Source of the DNA: an uncultured Steroidobacteraceae bacterium
GTDB taxonomy: Bacteria > Pseudomonadota > Gammaproteobacteria > Steroidobacterales > Steroidobacteraceae
Length of the DNA stretch: 11,608 nt
Reading direction: 5' to 3'
Assembly: GCA_955652795.1 (NCBI GenBank)
Contig: CATPBQ010000293.1
Location: 1 to 11,608 of the forward strand
Shown: in pieces, positions 6,626 through 11,608 of the stretch
How the letters are laid out: each line of letters begins with the position of its first letter
Numbering within the stretch: the stretch's first letter is position 1
The notes under the pieces: generated by a model
Told to the model about the DNA's origin: nothing
The model's input: the letters and a program-made list of their open reading frames with translations, nothing else
Databases searched by the model: none
Position numbers and translations under genes: made by a program

Positions 6626-6714
6626 TCCACACCCTCTGCTACGGTAAGTGGCCCGCCAGCCTTCGCGGGTTCAAAAACCGATCCGGACCACTATCCGCCC
6701 TGCGGCGTACGCGG
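6626..6714 (-). promoter_or_regulatory. Gap between putative porin and sigma operon; no firm promoter
   Basis: Read on the minus strand it contains a TTTTTGAACCC stretch at about 6667-6677. The GAACC part resembles an ECF -35 element, but the only CGTA-type -10 downstream (about 24 bases on) is too far for the usual 16-17-base spacing. A small CCGC/GCGG hairpin (CCCGC and GCGGG, 8-base loop) follows it. The T run preceded by CCGGATCGG could mark a weak terminator of the porin gene. None of these is convincing on its own. Confidence 0.2.
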
Positions 6715-7485
6715 TCAAAAGCGCCAGCTTACGGTGCCGGCGACGCGGTGGCTTGCGACCGGGTAAGTGAACAGCTCCTGCGCCTGGCTCTCGGCGAGGA
6801 AGTAGCCGACGTCCACGCGCCAGCCGCGCCGCTCGAACCCGACGCCCGCGTTGCCATAGGCATAGCCGGTGGCGGCCAGCCGACGCGGGCCGGTGCCGGT
6901 CGAGCGGTAGTAGCCGGCGCCGCCGGTGATGAATAGCCCCTCACCGATCAGCCACTGCCCGGTGGTCTCGGCGATCCACGCCGGGCTGCGGGTGAGGCGC
7001 GAGTAGTACCAGTAGCGCACCGCGTTCGGAATGGCTGACAGCGACACCGTCCAGCGGTCGAGCCAGGTGAGCGCGGCCGACAATTCCTGGAAGTCGTCCG
7101 ATGCCTCTCCCGTCGCGCCCGGGAAATAGTGGCTGCGCGCGCTCAAGGTGGCGCTCCAGGCGCTGCTCAGGTCGAACCGGTGCCCGAGGTAGATCTCGAA
7201 AGCGTAGCGCGCTCCCGGTTCCAGACTGCGGTCGCGCGTGGACGCCCAGACGCCGGCGAAGGTGCCGCCCGGGGTGTCGGCGTGCAGATCGGCCTGCAGG
7301 GCCGCCCGGCCGTCACTTTCTGAGAGGCCGCGGTAGATGTAATCACTGGTGACGGCGATGTTGCCACCCCAGGAGAGCTGCGTGCCGAGGGCAGCCGCGG
7401 CCGCATGCGGCGCGGCCACTCCCATGAGTGTCCACGTCAACAGCCAGCGCGCCGGTGTGAGCTTGGCAGGGTGCGAATGAACCAC
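6715..7485 (-). CDS. TorF-like (TIGR02001-type) putative porin, outer-membrane beta-barrel
   Basis: The 256-residue protein is predicted to be exported and inserted in the outer membrane. A signal peptide (Arg13 then LLTWTLMGVAAPHAAAA, cleavage near residue 31) precedes the mature start, LSWGGNIAVTSDYIYRGLSESDG. This opening strand pair is the hallmark of the TorF/TIGR02001 family. Alternating aromatic strands continue to the end, and the last residue is Phe in VSWRF, the usual signal for barrel assembly. The frame is open back to 7716 but crosses the divergent promoter region. The GTG at 7485, with ACAGGG six bases before it, gives a normal signal peptide and is my choice. Family function is poorly defined; transport of small solutes is assumed. 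It is divergent from the fds operon and lies 89 bases upstream of the sigma gene on the same strand, so it may share transcription with, or be a target of, that sigma factor. Confidence 0.82.
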   Translation of the reverse strand: MVHSHPAKLTPARWLLTWTLMGVAAPHAAAAALGTQLSWGGNIAVTSDYIYRGLSESDGRAALQADLHADTPGGTFAGVWASTRDRSLEPGARYAFEIYLGHRFDLSSAWSATLSARSHYFPGATGEASDDFQELSAALTWLDRWTVSLSAIPNAVRYWYYSRLTRSPAWIAETTGQWLIGEGLFITGGAGYYRSTGTGPRRLAATGYAYGNAGVGFERRGWRVDVGYFLAESQAQELFTYPVASHRVAGTVSWRF

Positions 7486-7529
7486 GGATTGCCCTGTCGG
7501 TCGCAGTAAGTGTAGAGCCAACCCCTCAC
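7437..7529 (-). CDS. Candidate 30-residue leader peptide overlapping the porin start (speculative)
   Basis: On the minus strand, AGGAGGT at 7547-7541 is the strongest Shine-Dalgarno match in the window, yet it is not close to any annotated start. Eleven bases later a GTG at 7529 opens a 30-codon frame containing WLYTYCDRQG and ending in TGA at 7437. It lies out of frame with the porin and overlaps its first 49 bases. The peptide matches nothing I recognise, and the spacing is long, so this may be chance. Confidence 0.15.
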   Translation of the reverse strand: MRGWLYTYCDRQGNPWFIRTLPSSHRRAGC

Positions 7530-7618
7530 AGGCGGTATGGACCTCCTGGGGGGTGGTCGGCCGCCCGGCGGCGGTATACAAGCCAGTCAGGGCGTCCGGA
7601 CGTATAATTGAAATACCT
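7486..7618. promoter_or_regulatory. Divergent promoter region between the putative porin and fdsG
   Basis: This 133-base region drives the porin leftward and the fds genes rightward. It contains a direct repeat GGCGGTAT (7531-7538 and 7570-7577, period 39 bases, close to four helical turns), a 13-bp palindrome GCCGCC-C-GGCGGC at 7560-7572, and the fds promoter elements listed separately. No good -35/-10 pair is visible for the porin; TACACT about 30 bases before its GTG is the best -10 candidate. No regulator gene, such as the LysR-type fdsR found beside some fds operons, is present in the window. Confidence 0.45.
7593..7608 (+). promoter_or_regulatory. Candidate fds promoter: consensus TATAAT preceded by a perfect palindrome
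   Basis: TATAAT at 7603-7608 is a perfect -10 hexamer. It is immediately preceded by the self-complementary CGTCCGGACG at 7593-7602, which would sit in the -35/-10 spacer. No -35 hexamer is recognisable at 16-18 bases, which suggests activator dependence. The expected start of transcription is near 7615, leaving only about four bases before the fdsG ATG at 7619. Confidence 0.5.
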
Positions 7619-8098
7619 ATGGAGAAATTACCCCCGGCCGAGAGCGCCGTAGTGCAGCGCATCGCGTCGGATCTGAAGGAACGTCCCGGACCCCTGCTGG
7701 AAGTACTGCACGCCATCCAGGCGGCGCTTGGCTACGTTCCCGCCGGCGCCGTTCCCATAGTGGCTGAAGTATTGAACCTCTCGCGCGCAGAAGTGCATGG
7801 CGTCGTCTCCTTTTATCACTACTTTCGCCACTCGCGCCCGGGCGCCCATACGGTGAGCGTCTGCCAGGCCGAGTCCTGTCAGTCGATGGGCGCGGAAGCG
7901 CTGACGGCGCACGCGCGGCGCCGTCTGGGCATCGACCTTCACCAGACCAGCGCGGACGGGCGTTTCTCGCTCGAACCCGTCTATTGTCTGGGCAATTGCG
8001 CCTGCTCGCCCGCGGTCATGATCGACGGCCGGCTCTATGGCCGGGTCACGCCCGAGCGCTTCGACGCCCTGGTCGCAGAGCGTGCCCCCTCGCCATGA
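7619..8098 (+). CDS. fdsG: NAD-dependent formate dehydrogenase gamma subunit (NuoE-like)
   Basis: This 159-residue protein is a NuoE/24-kDa-type subunit. Residues about 1-70 form the helical N-terminal domain (YVPAGAVPIVAEVLNLSRAEV), followed by a thioredoxin-like domain. The [2Fe-2S] ligands are all present: Cys82-x4-Cys87 and Cys123-x3-Cys127. In the FdsABG complex this cluster lies near the FMN of FdsB and is thought to tune or buffer electron flow to NAD; the protein is cytoplasmic. The identity as FdsG rather than NuoE or HoxE rests on the neighbours: fdsB overlaps it by four bases (ATGA) and a formate dehydrogenase catalytic subunit follows. The frame is open upstream to 7553, but the ATG at 7619 gives the expected N-terminus. 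There is no Shine-Dalgarno sequence, and a consensus -10 box lies 10 bases upstream, so the mRNA may be nearly leaderless. Confidence 0.93.
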   Translation: MEKLPPAESAVVQRIASDLKERPGPLLEVLHAIQAALGYVPAGAVPIVAEVLNLSRAEVHGVVSFYHYFRHSRPGAHTVSVCQAESCQSMGAEALTAHARRRLGIDLHQTSADGRFSLEPVYCLGNCACSPAVMIDGRLYGRVTPERFDALVAERAPSP

Positions 8099-9639
8099 CA
8101 GCGCTGGTGTACGTACCGATCGACGCGGGCGCTCTGTCCCTCGGGGCCGGTGAAGTTGCGCTCGCGATTGCTGCCGAGGCTGCGCGTCGCCGAGCCGCGG
8201 TCAAGGTAGTCCGTAACGGCTCGCGCGGCGCCTACTGGCTCGAGCCGCTCGTCGAGGTGCTGACGCCTCGCGGCCGCCTGGCGTACGGCCCCGTCACGGC
8301 CGCCGACGTCGCCGGCCTTTTCGACGCGGACTTTCTCAACGGCGGCTCCCATGCGCTCTCGCTCGGACCGACGGAGGAGATCGCCTGGCTCAAGGGTCAG
8401 CAGCGTCTGACCTTCGAGCGCGTAGGCATCATCGAACCCACGAGCGTTGCGGATTATGTGAAGCACGGCGGCTACCAGGGACTCACACGGGCGCTGTCCA
8501 TGGAGCCGGCCGCGATCGTGCAAGCCATCACGACCTCCGGCCTGCGCGGGCGCGGCGGGGCGGCTTTCCCGACCGGCATCAAGTGGAAGACGGTGCTCGA
8601 TCAGCCGGCGGGGCAGCAGAAATACGTCACCTGCAACGCCGACGAAGGCGACTCGGGCACCTTCTCCGATCGCATGCTGATGGAGGGGGATCCGCTGACC
8701 CTGATCGAGGGCATGACCATCGCCGGCATCGCGGTGGGGGCGACCCAGGGCTACATCTATCTGCGTGCCGAGTACCCGCATGCGCTGCGCGCGCTGCGCA
8801 CCGCCATCGCCGCGGCCCACCAGGCACGCTACCTCGGCAGCGACGTCGCCGGCTCGGGTAAGGGCTTTGATCTCGAGGTGCGCCTGGGCGCCGGGGCCTA
8901 CATCTGCGGCGAAGAGACCTCGATGCTCGAGAGCCTCGAGGGCCGGCGCGGCGAGGTGCGCGTGCGCCCGCCCTTGCCGGCGATCAAGGGCCTGTTCGGC
9001 CAACCCACCATCGTCAATAACGTCGTGACGCTCGCGAGCGTGCCGTGGATCCTGCAGCACGGCGCGGACGCCTATGCGAACTTCGGCATGGGCAAATCGC
9101 GCGGCACGCTGCCCATACAGCTTGCGGGGAACATCCGCCGCGGTGGACTCGTGGAGCGCGCTTTCGGGCTCACCCTGCGCGAGCTGCTGTACGACTACGG
9201 CGGCGGCAGCGCGACGAGCAAGCCGATCCGCGCGGTGCAGGTGGGCGGCCCGCTGGGCGCTTACATCCCGGCCTCGCAGTTCGATACCGCGGTCGACTAC
9301 GAAGCACTCGCCGGCATCGGCGCGATGCTCGGTCACGGCGGCATCGTGGTGTTCGACGACAGCGTCGACATGGCGCGCATGGCGCGCTACGCGATGGAAT
9401 TCTGCGCCATCGAATCCTGCGGCAAGTGCACGCCGTGCCGGATCGGCTCGACGCGCGGGGTCGAAGTCATCGACCGGATTCTCGAGGGTATTGACGGCGA
9501 GCGTAACGTGCGGCTGCTGGAAGAGCTGTGCGAGACCATGGTGCAGGGATCGCTGTGCGGACTGGGCGGCATGGCGCCGTTTCCGGTGCAGAGCGCACTC
9601 AAGCATTTCCGCGAAGACTTTCGCGGGCCGGTGAAGTAA
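8095..9639 (+). CDS. fdsB: NAD-dependent formate dehydrogenase beta subunit (NuoF-like, FMN/NAD-binding)
   Basis: This 514-residue protein carries a short thioredoxin-like N-terminal region (about 1-90) fused to a NuoF/51-kDa domain, the usual FdsB layout. The FMN loop GLRGRGGAAFPTGIKW is at 149-164 and the NADH site GAGAYICGEETSMLE at about 265-279. The [4Fe-4S] cluster is bound by Cys442, Cys445 and Cys448 (SCGKCTPCR) plus Cys488 (LCGLGG). It accepts electrons from the FdsA iron-sulphur chain and reduces NAD at FMN, in the cytoplasm. The ATG at 8095 overlaps the fdsG stop as ATGA, consistent with coupled translation. The frame extends upstream inside fdsG, but that extension is Arg-rich and out of family. 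No frameshift or missing ligand is seen. Confidence 0.95.
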   Translation: MTALVYVPIDAGALSLGAGEVALAIAAEAARRRAAVKVVRNGSRGAYWLEPLVEVLTPRGRLAYGPVTAADVAGLFDADFLNGGSHALSLGPTEEIAWLKGQQRLTFERVGIIEPTSVADYVKHGGYQGLTRALSMEPAAIVQAITTSGLRGRGGAAFPTGIKWKTVLDQPAGQQKYVTCNADEGDSGTFSDRMLMEGDPLTLIEGMTIAGIAVGATQGYIYLRAEYPHALRALRTAIAAAHQARYLGSDVAGSGKGFDLEVRLGAGAYICGEETSMLESLEGRRGEVRVRPPLPAIKGLFGQPTIVNNVVTLASVPWILQHGADAYANFGMGKSRGTLPIQLAGNIRRGGLVERAFGLTLRELLYDYGGGSATSKPIRAVQVGGPLGAYIPASQFDTAVDYEALAGIGAMLGHGGIVVFDDSVDMARMARYAMEFCAIESCGKCTPCRIGSTRGVEVIDRILEGIDGERNVRLLEELCETMVQGSLCGLGGMAPFPVQSALKHFREDFRGPVK

Positions 9640-9659
9640 GCGCACGAGCGAGGCGGAAC

Positions 9660-11608
9660 ATGTACGCGATAGATTACGAGGACTTCGGCACTCCACAGCC
9701 TGTGAACGGCGCCGGCGCCGTCACGGTCGAGATCGACGGCCATGCGGTCAGCGTCCCTGAAGGGACCTCCGTCATGCGCGCCGCGGCGCTCGCCGGGGTC
9801 AAGGTGCCCAAGCTGTGCGCCACCGACACCCTCAAGGCCTTCGGCTCCTGCCGGCTGTGCCTGGTGGAGATCGAAGGCCGCAAGGGCTACCCCGCCTCGT
9901 GCACCACCACCGTGGCCGCGGGCATGAAGATCCGCACCGAGTCCGAGAAGCTGTTGCAGCTGCGCCGTGGCGTGATCGACCTGTACGTCTCGGATCATCC
10001 GCTCGAGTGCGCCAGCTGCCCGGCGGACGGCCACTGCGAGCTGCAGGACATGGCGGACAAGGTCGGCATTACCGCCACCTCCTACGCGCGCGGCGCCATG
10101 CACCGTCCCCTGGCGACGGACGAGAGCAATCCCTACTTCGCCTTCGACCCGACGCTGTGCATCGTGTGCTCGCGCTGCGTGCGCGCCTGCGACGAGGTGC
10201 AGGGCACCTTCGCGCTGACCATCCAGGCGCGCGGCTTCGAGTCGAAAGTGGCGGCGAGCCAGGACCAGCCGTTCCTCGAATCCGAGTGCGTCTCCTGCGG
10301 CGCGTGCATCGAGTCCTGTCCCACCGGGGCGCTGATGGAGAAGTCCATCATCGGCTTAGGGAAGGCGGAGCGCGCCACCGGCACGACCTGCGCCTACTGC
10401 GGCGTCGGCTGCGGCCTCAAGGCGGAACTGCGCGGCGAGGGTGCGGACACGGAAGTGGTGCGCATGGTGCCGGACCGCGACGGTCGCGCCAACCACGGAC
10501 ACGCGTGCGTCAAGGGGCGTTTCGCCTATGGTTACGCCACGCACGCCGACCGCGTCATCAAGCCGATGATCCGCAAGAGCATCCGCGATGAGTGGCGCGA
10601 GGTTTCCTGGGAGGAGGCGATCGGCTACGCCGCGAGCGAGCTGCGCCGCATCCAGGCGAAGTACGGCCGAGATTCGATCGGCGGCATCACCTCCTCACGC
10701 TGCACCAACGAGGAGACCTTCCTGGTGCAGAAGCTGGTGCGCGCGGCCTTCGGCACCAACAACGTCGACACCTGCGCGCGCGTGTGCCACTCGCCCACCG
10801 GCTACGGACTGAAGAACACGCTGGGCGAATCCGCCGGCACGCAGGCGTTCGACTCCGTCATGAAGTCGGACGTGATCCTGATCGTCGGCGCGAATCCCAC
10901 CGATGGGCATCCGGTGTTCGCCTCGCAGATGAAGCGCCGCCTGCGCCAGGGCGCGAAGCTGATCATCGCCGATCCGCGCGAGATCGCGCTGGTGCGCACC
11001 CCGCACATCCAGGCGGACGAGTATCTGCAGCTCAAACCCGGCACCAACGTGGCGCTGCTGAACGCACTCGCGCACGTGGTGGTGACCGAGGGCTTCGTCA
11101 AGGAAGCCTACGTGGCCGGGCGCTGCGAGCCGGAGTCGTTTGCAAAGTGGAAGGCGTTCGTGGCCGAGGAGCGCAATTCACCGGAGGCCTCGGAAGCGAT
11201 CACCGGCGTGCCCGCGGAGCGCGTGCGCCGCGCGGCGCGCCTGTACGCCACCGGCGGCAATAGCGCCATTTACTACGGCCTCGGCGTTACCGAGCACAGC
11301 CAGGGCACCACCGCCGTCATGGGCATCGCCAACCTCGCGATGGCCACCGGCAATCTCGGCCGCGAGGGTGGCGGCGTAAACCCGCTGCGTGGCCAGAACA
11401 ATGTGCAGGGCTCGTGCGACATGGGCTCCTTTCCCCACGAGTTCAGCGCCTACCGCCACGTGTCGGACCCCGCGGTGCGGGCCTCCTTCGAGGCGGCCTG
11501 GGGCGTGCCGCTGCAGGCCGAGCCGGGCCTGCGTATTCCGAACATGTTCGAGGCCGCCCTCGACGGCACCTTCAGGGGGATGTACGTGCAGGGCGAGGAC
11601 TTCGTGCA
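9660..11608 (+). CDS. fdsA: NAD-dependent formate dehydrogenase alpha (catalytic) subunit, C-terminus cut by window edge
   Basis: From the ATG at 9660 (GAGG six bases upstream, 20 bases after fdsB) 649 codons stay open to the right edge; complete FdsA proteins are roughly 950 aa. The N-terminus is NuoG-like: a [2Fe-2S] site with Cys53, Cys64, Cys67 and Cys81, then a His-ligated [4Fe-4S] site (His113, Cys117, Cys120, Cys126). Two ferredoxin-type [4Fe-4S] motifs follow (CIVCSRCVRAC and CVSCGACIESCP), then the [4Fe-4S] motif of the molybdopterin oxidoreductase domain (CAYCGVGC, with a later CVKG Cys). The metal ligand is Cys376 in CARVCHSPT, followed by His377. The codon is TGC, so this is the cysteine type, not selenocysteine. 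It binds bis-MGD and oxidises formate to CO2; members of this class can also reduce CO2. The missing part holds the C-terminal cofactor-binding region. The cofactor metal (Mo or W) cannot be told from sequence. Confidence 0.95.
   Translation, partial: MYAIDYEDFGTPQPVNGAGAVTVEIDGHAVSVPEGTSVMRAAALAGVKVPKLCATDTLKAFGSCRLCLVEIEGRKGYPASCTTTVAAGMKIRTESEKLLQLRRGVIDLYVSDHPLECASCPADGHCELQDMADKVGITATSYARGAMHRPLATDESNPYFAFDPTLCIVCSRCVRACDEVQGTFALTIQARGFESKVAASQDQPFLESECVSCGACIESCPTGALMEKSIIGLGKAERATGTTCAYCGVGCGLKAELRGEGADTEVVRMVPDRDGRANHGHACVKGRFAYGYATHADRVIKPMIRKSIRDEWREVSWEEAIGYAASELRRIQAKYGRDSIGGITSSRCTNEETFLVQKLVRAAFGTNNVDTCARVCHSPTGYGLKNTLGESAGTQAFDSVMKSDVILIVGANPTDGHPVFASQMKRRLRQGAKLIIADPREIALVRTPHIQADEYLQLKPGTNVALLNALAHVVVTEGFVKEAYVAGRCEPESFAKWKAFVAEERNSPEASEAITGVPAERVRRAARLYATGGNSAIYYGLGVTEHSQGTTAVMGIANLAMATGNLGREGGGVNPLRGQNNVQGSCDMGSFPHEFSAYRHVSDPAVRASFEAAWGVPLQAEPGLRIPNMFEAALDGTFRGMYVQGEDFV

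Noticed and set aside
6626..6680. ECF-type autoregulatory promoter (GAACC with CGTA) before the sigma gene
   Set aside because: The spacing between the two elements is about 24 bases, too long for the usual 16-17, and both motifs are short enough to occur by chance.
7537..7611. 24-codon plus-strand frame (ATG at 7537) ahead of fdsG
   Set aside because: Gly-rich, with only a loose AGGCGG before it, and it probably lies upstream of the predicted transcription start near 7615.
8035..9696. 553-codon open frame on the minus strand across fdsB
   Set aside because: Low-complexity, His/Arg/Ala-rich translation antisense to a gene with complete family motifs; long antisense frames are common in high-GC DNA.
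10785..10787. Possible selenocysteine at the formate dehydrogenase metal site
   Set aside because: The codon is TGC (Cys376), not TGA, so FdsA is of the cysteine type.
1..11608. CRISPR arrays, insertion sequences, prophage or defence genes, tRNA or rRNA genes, riboswitches
   Set aside because: None seen on either strand; the gene content is ordinary chromosomal metabolism, transport and regulation, with uniform base composition by eye.

Overview
This window is chromosomal DNA from a high-GC (by eye about two thirds G+C) Gram-negative bacterium, most likely a gamma- or betaproteobacterium. The evidence is an outer-membrane beta-barrel protein ending in a C-terminal Phe, a LysE/RhtB exporter, a PcaF-type thiolase and an FdsGBA NAD-dependent formate dehydrogenase. 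Genus and family cannot be fixed from the sequence. Genes are tightly packed with short overlaps, and no intergenic gap exceeds about 140 bases. I see no tRNA, rRNA, CRISPR array, insertion sequence or phage gene.

Layout from left to right. (1) Minus strand, 1-1510: a LysE-type amino-acid exporter followed 24 bases later by a MocR-type (GntR HTH plus aminotransferase-like) regulator that runs off the left edge. (2) Plus strand, 1651-2856: a complete thiolase closely resembling 3-oxoadipyl-CoA thiolase, divergent from the exporter across a 140-base region rich in inverted repeats. (3) Minus strand, 2874-3851: a serine racemase/threonine dehydratase-like fold-type II PLP enzyme, convergent with the thiolase. 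A perfect 10-bp hairpin between the two contains both stop codons. (4) Minus strand, 3940-6625: a three-gene overlapping operon of ECF sigma factor, single-pass zinc-finger anti-sigma factor and secreted S8 (subtilisin-like) protease. (5) Minus strand, 6715-7485: a TorF-like (TIGR02001-type) putative porin. (6) Plus strand, 7619 to the right edge: fdsG, fdsB and fdsA (incomplete), encoding a soluble molybdenum- or tungsten-dependent, NAD-linked formate dehydrogenase.

How the genes may work together. The FdsGBA enzyme oxidises formate at the Mo/W site in FdsA and passes electrons through an iron-sulphur chain to FMN and NAD in FdsB/FdsG. The accessory genes normally found in such operons (fdsC, fdsD) would lie beyond the right edge. 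The sigma/anti-sigma/protease operon looks like a self-contained envelope-signalling unit. Its most notable feature is that the periplasmic domain of the anti-sigma factor resembles the propeptide region of the protease encoded immediately downstream, which suggests that the protease senses, binds or cleaves the anti-sigma factor. The exporter and MocR regulator probably form an autoregulated amino-acid efflux unit whose operators may also control the divergent thiolase.

Several starts (thiolase, fdsG, possibly the dehydratase) have no Shine-Dalgarno sequence but have a -10-like hexamer 8-12 bases before the ATG, so leaderless or near-leaderless transcripts are possible.
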